The translations under genes were made by a program, and so were the position numbers. A stretch of 64,000 nt of DNA from Luscinia megarhynchos (taxonomy: Eukaryota; Chordata; Aves; Passeriformes; Turdidae), in contig CM067590.1 in NCBI GenBank assembly GCA_034336665.1, positions 4,686,459 through 4,750,458 of the forward strand, written 5' to 3'. A model generated the notes under the pieces. It was given only the letters and a program-made list of their open reading frames with translations, searched no databases and had not been told where the DNA came from. Position 1 is the stretch's first letter, and every line of letters begins with the position of its first letter. Shown piece after piece: positions 53,601 to 64,000 of this stretch.

Positions 53601-56600
53601 GTCTGGAGGACAAACCCCAGAATTTCCAGCACAGCCACTGAGAAAGCAGCTGGGAGGACACAGGGAAACCTACAGCTGTTCAGCACTGCAAGGGCCTGGC
53701 ATGCAGCTCAGAGTGGTGGGGTGCAAACCCTCCAACACCCCAGGGGCCAAACCTTCCCCCTGCCATGCCAGGGCAAAGCCAGACCCACAGGGGCAGCAGG
53801 AGCTGGCAGTTACCTTGAGGCCTTGCCAAGGAAGACTCCCACGGAGGAAGTACATAAACATGTGCCCTAATGCTTCCAGGTCGTCCCTGCGGCTTTGCTC
53901 TGCATGGAGAAAACGAGACATGGCTCAGCTCCCACTACAGCCACTGTCCCTGCCCCCTCCCCAGATCCTGCAGCACCCCATGTGTCCTGCCAGCACTGTG
54001 AAGAGCAGGAGAGGCAGCGTGTCCCCAGCCCCACCTGTGGCACCCCTGCCCTGCAGTCCCTCCCCTCAGGCAGGAGGCAGGGCTGGCTGCCTGTGCCCAC
54101 ACACCTTTCCCCAGGTGGGTGTTGATGCTCATGTAGCGCGCTGTCCCTGTCAGGCTCTTGTGCTCTCGGTAGGGGATGTGTTTTTTGGTCTCGGGGTCAA
54201 TGTACTCTTTGGCCAGGCCAAAATCGATGATGTGGATGGTGTGCTGCCGCTTGCTGCCCGGCCGCCCCACCAGGAAGTTCTCCGGCTTGACGTCTCTGTA
54301 GATCAGGCTTTTGGTGTGGACGTACTCCATCCGTGTGATCTGGGGCAGGAGGAGATGTCAGTGCCAGGGCAGAGACCCACCCTGTGCCCTGCACGCTCCT
54401 GCCCTGAGCTCTGCTCCCCTCAGCCTGGCCCCAGCCCCGAGGACGGGCACACTGGCTCCTGCCCACCATGGGAGACAGCTCAGGCACCTTGGGCACACAG
54501 TGAGATGCTCTGGGCACAGTCAGATACTGGTGTGGGCTCAGAGAGGGGCTGTCAAAGGGTGGAGAGCCCTCCCTCAGCAGGGAGGGGCTGAGGCATGGCT
54601 GAGCCAGGCTGGGATGTGCCAGCATCTTCCCCCCATTCCCTGTGGGATGCCCATGCTGCCTGCCCACGGTGCCCACACATGCCCTGCTCCAGGGGCAGCC
54701 AGGGGAGCCGGGCAGGGCTGCAGGGAGGGGAGGGGCTGCACTCACCAGCTGGATCGCGATCATCAGGACGGTTTTGAGCGTGAACGTCCGATCGCACAGA
54801 TCGAAGAGATCTTCCAGGCTGGGTCCGAGCAGCTCCAACACCATGGCATTGTACTTCCCACAGGGGCCAAAGTAGTAAACCTGAGGAATTCCTTCTGCAA
54901 GAGATGGAGCAGGGGCTGTGCAGGGCTGCAGCAGGGCCATGCAGTCACAGCCAGGCCACTGCTGGACAGGGACAGGGGCTGCAGAGGGAGGGATGTCCTG
55001 CACTGCCCTCCCTGCACAGCCAGCCTGCCTCTGCTCTTGGCAGCAGGGGGAGGGAGGCAGCTCCATCTGCAACCCTGTGCTGCAGGGACGGTGGGGGGAA
55101 AGGACTAAATCAAGAGATCAAAGATGAGACAAGGCATCCGTGTAAAACCAGCCTCTCCCTGCAGAGAGTCACATTTAGGGAAAACCTCTCTCCCAGCAGT
55201 GGCCCTGGCAGGAAGCTCAGCCCAGCCCCGTACCTGCATTGCCGAGCTGTTTGTAGAACCGATACTCCAGGTGCAGCTGGGGGGCCCGGGATTTTATGGG
55301 TTCCTGGGCAGAGAGAAAGGAGAACAGTTAAGTAGGAAGCAGGATGTTCAGGGGGTCTGGGTGTCAGACACCTCCTTCACATGCTGGCAGCAGCTGGACT
55401 GAGAGCATTTGAGGTTGGGAGCAACTGGTATAAAATGGAGATGAAGCCTCAGGGGATGATGAGAGAAAATCAGCCCATATGGGAGCCAGATAATTTCATC
55501 CAGGGAAGGGAAAATATTAATGGGATCAGGTACCAGTGGGGCCACCACATCTGCTGCTGGCACTGGCTGAGCACAGCTCAGGCCATGGTGAGGGCTGGGA
55601 GAAGCAAGACTCATCCCCTCCCTGCCCAGAGCCCATCATCCCCACCTGCAGTGACCCCCGCAGCCACCCAGCCATCACATCCATCACATCCCAACTCACT
55701 CCACCCACCCCAGCACCGGGGGAGGGGAGAAACTCCTTCCCAATGGCTGAAACATCCCCCACCCCAGCCACGGAGGATCTCCCCGGTTTGACAGCTACTC
55801 ACCAATTTGATAGCCACGTATTCGTTTGTGTAGAGATTCTTCCCTGCAGGGAGAGACACAAAAAGGGAATGAAAAGCAGTCCCTGCATCACCCCCACCAC
55901 ACACCCGCTGCTGGCCCCGAGGGCTCCTGGGCTCAAAAACACCCTGAACAGGTTCTGCTACTCCCACAACACCTGGAGGGGCCTCAAGGCATGAGCAGGA
56001 GCAGAACCCTCCGTGGGGAGTTGCAACATGCCTGCTAATTATCCCCAGGTTGGGTATGTGGCTTCTCTGGGATGGGGAGGCTCCTGGGGGCTGCAGCAGG
56101 GATGGGACTGGGCAAGGCTGGGACAAGGCTGAGACTTGGTGCTTCTCCCAGCCCCACAGGGAGAGGGGGCTCCAGAGGATGGCCAGAACTGGGGGACACT
56201 GAGTTATGGCCAGTGGGAGCCTGCAAAGAGTGAAAGGGAGGAAGGACACCCGGGAGCACTGGGGCAGCTGGCAGTGCTCTGAGGGCACCACAGGCAGGTG
56301 GAAATCCCTCCCCCACGGGCAGGGTCACTCCTGGGAACGGCACACTTGTGCCTGAATGAACCTCAGCCCTGGGGATGCTCCTGCCCACCCAAGGGCACAG
56401 GGGAATCCAGGAGCAGATCCACGGCATGGCCCAGACTGCCCGAGGAGCTGCAGGCTGCAGGGAGAGCCCAGGGGAGTGAAGGAGCAGCCATGGCACCCAG
56501 CACCCCGTGCAGGACCCCCCGGAGGGCTCCACACCTGCACAGGACTTCACACACCATAACCACAGGAAGCTTGAGCTCTGGGTGCCTCCTCATCCCCCAA

Positions 56601-59600
56601 AATCAGGAGGCTGAGGAAAAGGGGACACACCTGGGAAGCATCAGAACAACCCAGGCCTGCAAAGGCAAAGATGAAAGGTTTGCAGGAATAGCTTGGAGGA
56701 TTCCAAGAGCCCCCAGGAGCCCGGGCAGGCAGGGGTTAAGGGCAGCAGGGTCCCCCCAGAGCCAGCAGAGCCCAGCGATCCCACTGCCTGGCGTGTGGGT
56801 ATCCCATGGAGCTGCATCTGTCTCCTCGGATCTTCTCCAAGCAATTTGCTAAGGGAACAAGCTCCTCCTGGCGTAGGATTTCATCTGCTCCCACTGCTGC
56901 TCTCCACCTGAAGCAGCAATAAATCCCGGCCGGGTGACATCAGAGCCAGCTGCTGAGTGCCGCGGCAGGATTAGGGGAAGGGGGATGAATGGGGGATATC
57001 AGCGAGCGGCTCCTCCCAGGGACGGGCTCTGCAGCCAAGGAGGGCTCAGTCCTGCTGCCTCCCTGACCCTCTCCCATCCCAGGGGAGCTCTGCCAAGCCA
57101 CTCTGTCTGCTGCCTCTGCATAAATCCCTTCAGCGATTAGGGAGGAGGGGATTTGGGAGGGAGGGAGGAACGTCTGGCGAACGCGGCGTGTGCCAGATCC
57201 AGGGGGTTTGTCCCATCACACACTGACATTTCCTGGGGAGCAGCTGGGACACCCCCAGACCTCTGCATGGCTCCACAGGGCCCTACATTTCAGTCCAAAA
57301 CAATTACTGCTGCCTTCAGGGCAGCAACATGCCATCAGAAAACTCCCAGCTGGATTTTCCCTGAGGTCAGGCAGGATCTGAAGGGGGAAAATAGAACATG
57401 ACAGGAAAACTGCCAGAGGGACACTGCAAAAGGGACTCATCCCAGCAGGGAGGGAGCAAGGACAGAGGCAGCAGGGCTGGGAGGGAGAAGGGATGGAGGC
57501 AGGAGACTCCCCAGCAGTGACATCTGTCCTGTCCCCACCATACAGAAGCCCTGTGGCTCACTGGCACAGAAAGCTACCAGCAACAAGGCTCTGGAGCTGG
57601 CAGAATTCTCCCAGCCCAAAAATCGTTTGGTACTCCCCTGGTTCAGCCCTTCCTTGGGGACTTGGATACAGCTGATGGGCAAGATGGGGAATGGACTGGT
57701 CAAATCACCACCAGCTGCTTCCCCTTTCAAATTAAAAATGTTGCAAATAGCAGAACTGGTCTGTCATGAGATTAATAAACCAATAGAAAAGAAAAAGCAA
57801 AAGAGCAAGGAGGGAGGATTCTTTCCATGCCAGGGAACTCCCTGCTCCAGCTCCTGGAGCCACCTGCTCTGCCTCAGTGCTCACAAGGGGGCAACTCTGA
57901 CACCCACAATGTGCCAGGGAGTGCTTGGGAGGACTAGAGCAGGCAGGACTTGCAGCACAAAAGGTGCTTTTGAAAGGAAATAAAAGAGAAAAGTGGTGAG
58001 ATGGGCGGCAGAAAGTAAATATTTGCACTGCAGGGGCCTTTGCCCAGCTCGGTGCCAGAGTGTCTCCAGCTGCCAGCAGCTGCAGGATGCAGAGTGGGAT
58101 CAGAGCAGGCCAAAGGCAGGAGCAGCAGCCAGGCCTGGGGCTGGCTGTGTTAAAGCTGGACTAACACAGCCAGACGTGCTTTCTCTGCTCTCCCCTCCCC
58201 AGGGATTTGGCAGCAGCACCAGCACCTGCTCCTGCACGTCAGGGCAGCCCAGGAGGAGCCCGGCTCTCCCAGCTGGGTCCCCATCCAAGCAGCCTAGAGC
58301 CATGGATCACAGAATCACGAAGGTGGGAAAAGAGCTTTCAGATCACCCTTCCAATCCTCAACCAGCAGCACCACCATGTGCACTTTAGCCCATGTCCTCA
58401 AGTGCCACATTCACACGTCTTTGAAAACTTCCAGGGGTGGGGACTCCACTCCTACCCTGGGCAGTCTGTTCCAGTGCTTCATCACCTTTTCAGAGAAGAA
58501 ATTTTCCCAACATCCAATCTAAACCTCCCCTGGCCCAGCCTGAGGCTGTTCTCTCTCCTCCTGTCCTGTTCCCTGGAGCACAGCCCGACCCCCCTGGCTG
58601 TCCCCTCCTGTCAGGGAGTTGTGCAGAGCCAGAAATTCCCCCTGAGCCTCCTTTTCTCCATGCTGAGCCCCTTCCCAGCTCCCCCAGCCACTCCTGGTGC
58701 TCCAGCCCCTTCCCCAGCTCTGCTCCCTGCCCTGGCCATGCTCCAGCCCCTCGCAGTGAGGGGAAAAGCGAGCACTGAGCACTGTGCTCACACCAGGAGC
58801 CTTAGTGCAGCAGCACAGAGCTGTGCCTGGGCACCACGATGGGAATCTGGCTTCCCAGACCTGGGAATGCAGTGGAGGAACAGGGGATGAGGCAGCTGGA
58901 CCCAGCTCCAGTGACAGTGGCTGCACCAGGTCAAGCAACAACAGCTCTGTGGAGCACTGGGGTTTAACAGCATCAGAAGAAAAATATTATTTTAGAGCTT
59001 GATCTTCTCTTCAGAGGAGGCTCTGACCAACCAGGAGGAAAAGCAAGCCTGAGCCTTCAGCAAGAGAGGCAGGAGCAGCAGGAATTGTGTGGGTTCCTCT
59101 CTCCCAAAGCCTCCAAAGACACCCAAGTGCCACCTCTGGCACACGGTGGGTCTGTGGCTCTGACCTCTGGGAGGTGGCCCAGCCCTTGGCCACACTGCAG
59201 GTGCCCACAGGGAGGTCTCTGCAGAGCCCAGGACAAGAAGGGTGTCATGAGCAGTGCACTGAGCCCAGACATATTTTCAGAAGGCACCTTTTGTGGCCCC
59301 AAGTAACTCCCTGTGAGCTCCTGGGAAGCTGCAGGACAGGTCCAGGAGCCACAGCTCAGGAGAGTTTGGGAATGTCCCCAGCACCTGCACGTGACCCTTC
59401 AGCTGGGGCATGGCCCTGGTAGTGACCTGCTCCTGGCTCACACACTGCACACAGACTCGCCCCTTGTGCTCTTCCCTCCAAAATCCCAAGTTTACTTTAA
59501 AAGATAATTAATTTCCAGCTTTTAATATTGAAGGAAAACAGCTGCTATGGCTCTAAGCTGCCAGCAGCAAGGCACGCAGCAGGCTGGGGCAGAGGGGTAG

Positions 59601-62600
59601 GCACTGAGAAGCTGCAAAAAGCACATTTACAGAAGTTTACTGATGGAAGAACAGAAGCAGCAGCTGCTGCCAGGTCCCCCATCCTTCTCTGCACCCTGCT
59701 CCAGGCTGAGGCTGCCCTGGGGCAGCTCCATGGCCATGCTCCAGAGCCTGGCAGGAGCAGCAGCCTTGAGCCAGGCTCAGGAAGGGGCCCTCAGGGAGTG
59801 TCCCAGGACTACGGGCAACTCCTGCCTCTGAGGCAGCTGAGGAAAGAGCTGCACAGCACCAAGGTGCTCTGGGCTCAGTTTTGACTTTTCTGCTTAATGT
59901 CTGGGTTTTGCTCCTCTCTCCCTACCCCAGCCCATCCCAAGCACTCCTGAGTAGCTGCTAAGGGGAACCTGCTCCAACAAACCCTCTCTGGGAGTGTGCT
60001 GGCCCTGCTCCCAGGGCACAGGAGCTGGCAGGGCTGCAGCTCGGCCGTGCCCAGTGCCAGGGACACGAGCCACCAGCCACACTCTGGTCACCCACTGCCA
60101 CCAGTGTCCTGCTGCCTTGTGTTTCAGAGGGCAGTGACCCACGCTGGCATGGAGTGGGGCTGGCTGGGGGCAGCACATGGGCAGGGGGAGCTCAGGGAAC
60201 TGCAGCCAGGGGATGCTGTTGGAAGCCCCAGGAGGAGCTGGGCTGGTGCAGGACCACAGTTGGAGGCTGTGGGGAGGGATGGGCACTCACCAGCTCAGGG
60301 TGAAGCTCCAGGACATAAAAAGGTAACAGGACCCAGTACCCGCACAACATAAAGCTGCCCCTCTGTGCCAGAAGGCTGGGGCAGCCACCCCACTCCAGCT
60401 CCCAGCCCAGCTCTCTGGTTGCACTGGTCCAGTGCAGAAGTGGCTGGCAGCACTGCCAGACTGGGACTGGCACCACAGCCCTGCAGTGCCCAGGATGCCA
60501 AGGCCAGCAGGGACAAGGAGAAGCAGGATCCAAATGCACAGCCCTGGCAGCCACAGCTCCTGCCCACGTCATTCCCCTTCTGGCTTCCCACAAATGCCTT
60601 ATGCCAATTGGCTTTTTTTATATTTCATCTTCAAACAGATCACTTTGTTTTGGACACCTCCTACGTGGGTGGATATTTGTCTCTGCCTGGGGCAGTTGAG
60701 CTGAAGCACCCTAAGGACAGATCACCACGTGCCTCCTGGTGTGGTGCAGAAACAGGGCAAAGTGGCACCTTTTTGAGGAAGACAATGTCCCCTTCCTCCA
60801 ACCCCACCACTGGGAGCTGGAGGACTCACCTCCAGGTACATTTTTTCAAGATCTCATGGCCTTTATTATGAAAGGAAAAAGGCTAAAGAAGATCTGGGAG
60901 CTTTTATATACTGAGCTGCAGTTTGACCTCAAAAGCCTTGAGGACTGGATTCTCTATTCCCAGGGGAAAGCTGAGTGCCCAGCAAGAGCTGGGCAGCATC
61001 CCTGCTCATGCCACCACTTCACAGCAGGAGCCCTCTGGTCCCTTGCCATTCATCTGCAGCTGGAGGAATCCCTAAATCCTGAAAGCATTCCTGAGCCCTG
61101 ATGCAGTTTGAAGGCACACCTAAGGAAGAGAGATGTGAGTTTAGGAGAGAAGCCACATAGCTGTGGCTTCCACTGCTGTGATGAGATCTCGTGCTCAGGC
61201 CTCTTTCATGTTATGGCCAGGCACTGCAGGGTGTGACAGAGCAAAAAAGCCACGTGAAGGGACTGGAAGCTTCTCTTGCTGGTGGCAAGGACAAACCCTC
61301 CCTGTGAGCATCGACCGCTGCGGAGCCCTGGAGCGAGAGCTCACTGCTTGTCCCTGCAGCCACCAGCAAACTGAGCCCAACTGCTCCCAGGTCCTGCAGC
61401 AACCTCACTGTCACTTTGACAGACATTCCTCAGATCCATGTGAGACTCGTGGCCCCTTGCTGCTGCCCCTGGAGAATGAGGGGGAGGCTGAGGCAGGGGG
61501 GCACACTGACCCTCAGCACTGAGCATGGCAAAGCAACACAGCCCCAGCTCCTGCCTAGAGCAGGATCCTGGGATCCAGCTCACCCAGAAACATGGATCCA
61601 CTGCAGAATGCTCAGGGGCAAGCAAGGAAAAGGAGGTGCAAGGACACAGGTAGACCCTGCACAGCACAGGGCTCTCTGTCCACTGGCCAAGCAGGGAGGC
61701 ACTGGCAGCAGGGCTGTCCAGACCCATCCAGGGAACTGAAAGGAGCAGCTGGTGCAGCAAGATCCCCCAGTACCACTCCTTCCTGGGTCTGGAGGAAGGC
61801 TCAGAGCTTTTCATGACACAAGGAGAGACAGCTGAACATGGAACTGCTTGGCTGGATTTTAAGCAGAGCATTTCCCCAGCTCTGCAATTACGTGGTGGGA
61901 AGTGCAGGGATGGACGGGTGAGCCTGGCACCAGCCAGTCTGTCACACCGGGGAGAGCTGGCATTGACTCCCCACACAGGGAGGTGGGGACTGACCCCACC
62001 CCAGCCAGGGCTGCTGCAGCTCCTCCCTGCACCCATGGTCAGGGCAGGTTTAGCTCAGAGCTCAGGGCAGGTTTAGCTCAGAGCTCAGTTTGAGAAGGTG
62101 CTGCCTAAAATATCACGGAGCAACAAGGCCTGTGGCTGTCCCAGGCTCTGGGGACTGCCTCTCTTCCCTCTTCCCAGAGCACAAGCCCCTTCCCAAAGCC
62201 AAGACAGTGCTACAGGGACTCCACCCACACGTCCAATGAATATTTCTGGTGACATCCAGACTTCACTGCTGGCACAGAAGTGCCTGGCCCTGCCAGACCA
62301 CTCCCAGCTGCCTGATGCCATACAAAGGGTTAACAGCTTGCTGAAAGTCTCCAGGGACATCCCCAGCCCTGGGAGAGGAGCAACCTCCTCCAAACAGGAC
62401 TTTGCTTGAGGAGTTTCCTGATAGACTAAGTTCAAAATGGGAAGTGACCATGGAAGATGCTTGGGTTTTATTCCTCCCTTTCTCTGTATTGCATAGAATT
62501 TCAGGAATCTCTCACAGAGCCCGTTTCAACAGCTGAAGAATTTACCCAGGATAAAACACGGATTCTCCTCCCTAGATATTTGTCCCAGCAGACTGAACAT

Positions 62601-63185
62601 CCCTCAGGCCCCCATGCTCCATCCCCTGTCCGAGGCACAGCGGAGGGCAGCACCCAGAGAACAAGTGGGGTGAGATTTGGTGAGCAAATCCTCACTCAGT
62701 GTTTGTGGATTTGGGGGACACCCAGCTCTCCATGGCCACCACCACTTAGAACAGACAGACCCAGACTGCAGCACTCTCCCAGAGAGCAACAGGCACGGGG
62801 AGGAGATGGGAAACACCTCTTTGGGCTTGGGGTTGGTAGACTCAGCACAGCATGAAAGGACAAGGGGCAGTGCTTCAACTGTGTGTGGCCAGTCAGTACA
62901 CCAGTGTCCATGGCCACAGCCTGTGCCACTGCAGGAGGAGGATGCCAGGGCAATCCTGGCCCAGTGGGTACAGTGAGGACAAACAGGACCCTTCTCACCT
63001 AGACGGAGCTCCCCGAAATTGCCGCATCCGATCTTCTTGCCGACACGGAAGTTGGGACCCACCATTAAGACTCCCGAGTTGGTTCCAGCACCCCGGCCTC
63101 CATGACCACTCCTTCCTCCACCTGTCTTGGACATCCTTTTACCTTCCTCCAGCTCCCCTTTCCCTCCTCTCTTATCAAAATCCAT
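47622..63185 (-). CDS. CSNK1G2: Casein kinase I isoform gamma-2, 11 coding exons
   Basis: Minus-strand exons, 5' to 3': 63185-62999, 55843-55803, 55303-55234, 54894-54746, 54339-54105, 53899-53814, 53525-53441, 53367-53219, 52866-52783, 48206-48100, 47676-47622. All have GT/AG borders and join in frame to 415 aa, the human length. Kinase landmarks: GCGNFG loop (53-58), AIK Lys75, YRDVKPEN with catalytic Asp165, IIDFG with Asp188. The tail ends [11 protein letters not shown] plus a few residues: a cysteine triplet and basic cluster known in CK1-gamma as the palmitoylated plasma-membrane anchor. The start MDFDK matches the human N-terminus. CK1-gamma enzymes phosphorylate LRP6 in Wnt signalling. 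Features NSTNGEL-like in exon 10 (here SSTNGEL) and EEGKRMSK favour gamma-2 over gamma-1/3. No disruption seen. Confidence 0.97.
49190..50210 (+). repeat. Minisatellite of 21-bp core plus variable G-run, about 43 copies
   Basis: The invariant core is GATGCCCCACCATCCATGG with C/T variants (GATGTCCC, GATGCCTC), followed by a G-run of variable length and AG or A. This gives units of 22-27 bp. I counted 43 copies of CCATCCATGG. Each unit contains CCCCA, a 7-nt CCATCCA spacer and TGGGG, which is an inverted repeat. Because unit lengths vary, long open frames appear in most frames of both strands; these are artefacts. Confidence 0.97.
50427..50505 (+). repeat. (CATC)n microsatellite
   Basis: About 19 uninterrupted CATC tetramers ending in CATCATCTCC. 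It begins some 220 bp after the minisatellite, whose unit also contains CCATCCAT. Confidence 0.97.
50843..50962 (+). repeat. Purine-rich tract
   Basis: About 120 bp made almost wholly of A and G, for example AAAAGAAACAAAAGAAAAGA and GGGAGAAGTGGAGGGAAGGG. On the transcribed minus strand it is polypyrimidine. Confidence 0.75.
51105..51705 (+). repeat. 33-bp GC-rich minisatellite, about 18 copies
   Basis: Head-to-tail units assembled from CCAGCTCCAGCAGGGCC and ACCCCATGGAGCAGGG, with variants (GGGGCAGGAC, GAGTAAGACC, CACGCAGGGCC). Some units lack half the sequence. Open frames on both strands are artefacts. Confidence 0.95.
55844..62998 (-). other. CSNK1G2: CSNK1G2 intron after the first coding exon
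   Basis: A 7.2-kb intron with one CR1 copy (58303-58800) and a 23-bp direct repeat near 62040-62086. No other gene, RNA or exon recognised. Confidence 0.85.
58303..58800 (-). mobile_element. CR1 LINE fragment (same sense as CSNK1G2)
   Basis: The plus strand reads as reverse-complement CR1: 'atcacagaatcacgaaggtg', 'cccatgtcctcaagtgccac', 'atccaatctaaacctcccct', 'ttccccctgagcctcctttt' and 'ccatgctgagccccttccca'. At about 500 bp it is the longest CR1 remnant in the window. Confidence 0.9.
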
Positions 63186-63242
63186 AAGTTTGTGATACCC
63201 CGGCCTCTCCACGGTTACGCTGCTGCCATACAAATCCCAGAG
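63186..63242 (-). other. CSNK1G2: CSNK1G2 5'UTR part of the first coding exon
   Basis: On the minus strand an acceptor (TTTTCGGCAG) ends at 63243, leaving a 57-nt untranslated leader before the start codon. An in-frame TTG-initiated extension exists but no upstream in-frame ATG, supporting the start at 63185. Confidence 0.65.
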
Positions 63243-63426
63243 CTGCCGAAAATGGAAGGGTGAGGAGGAAAGAAGCAGGGTTCCTCTTGGTTAATACACC
63301 ATCCCGGGGAGCGCTGGGAGGGCGGGCTCTCGAGAAGGAGGGGTCAGAGGCCGTCCCCGGGGGCTGGGCTACTGCAATGTCAGTGCTTCCCAAGGCTCCG
63401 CCGGGGCTGTCATCATCGCCGCTCAC

Positions 63427-63498
63427 AGGCAGCTCTTTGGTGGAGAGAACATCCTGCAGACAGGGTCCTCCCAGCACAGCAGCTCCTCGGGCTCCCAG
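63427..63498 (-). other. CSNK1G2: Probable upstream 5'UTR exon of CSNK1G2
   Basis: A 72-nt minus-strand segment is bounded by a strong acceptor (TTTTCTCCCTCTCGTTTTCC then ACAG) and a GTGAGC donor. It carries an ATG (63452). If spliced to the exon at 63242, this gives an 18-codon upstream reading frame ending at 63215. The link is inferred from splice signals only. Confidence 0.45.
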
Positions 63499-64000
63499 CT
63501 GTGGAAAACGAGAGGGAGAAAATCAGTATAAAGAGACAGAGGACAACAGAGGGTTGTGGGCTCTGGGGTCCTGCCCCCAGCTCTGCAGAGCCCCTCCAGC
63601 ACCTTCCCTGCAGACAGATAATTCCTACAGCAATGACAGTGCTGCAGCTGAGAGGGTGGGAGAAGCTGGGATAAACATCAGGTCCCAGAGTGCCCCATGC
63701 CTGAGATGTTGGTTTAAATAAACAGAATTTAAATTTGCTTATTTTAAATTAAGAATTTTTAAAAAGCTTGGTCAGCCAGAGGTGAAATGATTGATGAGTG
63801 TCTCCATGTTGGAGCCAGCTAAGAGTGATGTGGGGACAGAACTGTCCCCATGGGGAAGGGCTGCTGGCAGCTTCTGGAGGCATTCAGAGGCACCAGAGGG
63901 ACTCAGAGCCCCCAAGAGCAGAGGACACACGTGAACCCAGCGCTACGTGTGCCAGGCCAGGCATGGGGCTGCCCATGGAGTGAGAATGATCTCACCTGGC
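63499..64000 (-). other. Presumed CSNK1G2 5' intron, right edge of window
   Basis: Contains an A/T-rich stretch (63715-63765) and ends in TCACCTGGC, which reads GCCAGGTGA on the minus strand and could be the donor of a further 5' exon. The promoter is not in the window. Confidence 0.4.

Noticed and set aside
63185..63233. A 16-residue N-terminal extension of CSNK1G2 ([15 protein letters not shown])
   Set aside because: It would have to start at a TTG just inside the splice acceptor. The MDFDK start matches the family.

Overview
This is a vertebrate, almost certainly avian, genomic window. It contains intron-rich genes with GT/AG splice sites, several truncated CR1 LINE copies (the dominant bird retroposon), a solo LTR-like element, CpG-rich promoters and many GC-rich minisatellites. 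The density of tandem repeats and the compact introns suggest a small GC-rich chromosome. Three protein-coding genes can be rebuilt completely, exon by exon. They are MKNK2 (+, coding 1539-9381, 470 aa), BTBD2 (+, coding 19847-42037, 520 aa) and CSNK1G2 (-, coding 63185-47622, 415 aa). The order and relative orientation match the mammalian MKNK2-BTBD2-CSNK1G2 block (human 19p13.3), so this is conserved synteny. No bacterial, viral or plasmid genes are present. The species cannot be named from the sequence alone.

Layout. 1-1150: GC-rich flank. 1155-1586: MKNK2 promoter, 5'UTR and first coding exon. 3437-9381: the other 12 coding exons, with a G-run/TG minisatellite in one intron and a CpG island plus minisatellite in another. 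9382 to about 12715: long AT-richer MKNK2 3'UTR with tandem poly(A) signals. 12716-19500: intergenic, holding a solo LTR, a CR1 tail, a 20-bp tandem repeat, a possible orphan exon and a degenerate ~33-bp repeat field that runs up to BTBD2. 19520-20330: BTBD2 CpG island and first exon; the same repeat field resumes on its far side. 20239-42037: BTBD2 introns with many CR1 fragments. 42038 to about 44545: BTBD2 3'UTR. 44546 to about 45770: intergenic gap between two convergent genes. 45770-47621: CSNK1G2 3'UTR. 47622-63242: CSNK1G2 coding exons, one 4.6-kb intron carrying three different tandem arrays, and one 7.2-kb intron with a CR1. 63427-63498: probable upstream 5'UTR exon. The CSNK1G2 promoter lies beyond the right edge.

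The three genes are neighbours by ancestry rather than a pathway. MKNK2 is a MAPK-activated kinase for eIF4E, BTBD2 is a BTB-BACK-PHR adaptor, and CSNK1G2 is a membrane-anchored casein kinase 1. I found no clearly new biological system. The most interesting material is noncoding: a 43-copy hairpin-capable minisatellite in CSNK1G2, a repeat field interrupted by the BTBD2 first exon, a possible N-terminally extended BTBD2, an intragenic CpG island in MKNK2 and an unassigned exon-like segment upstream of BTBD2.
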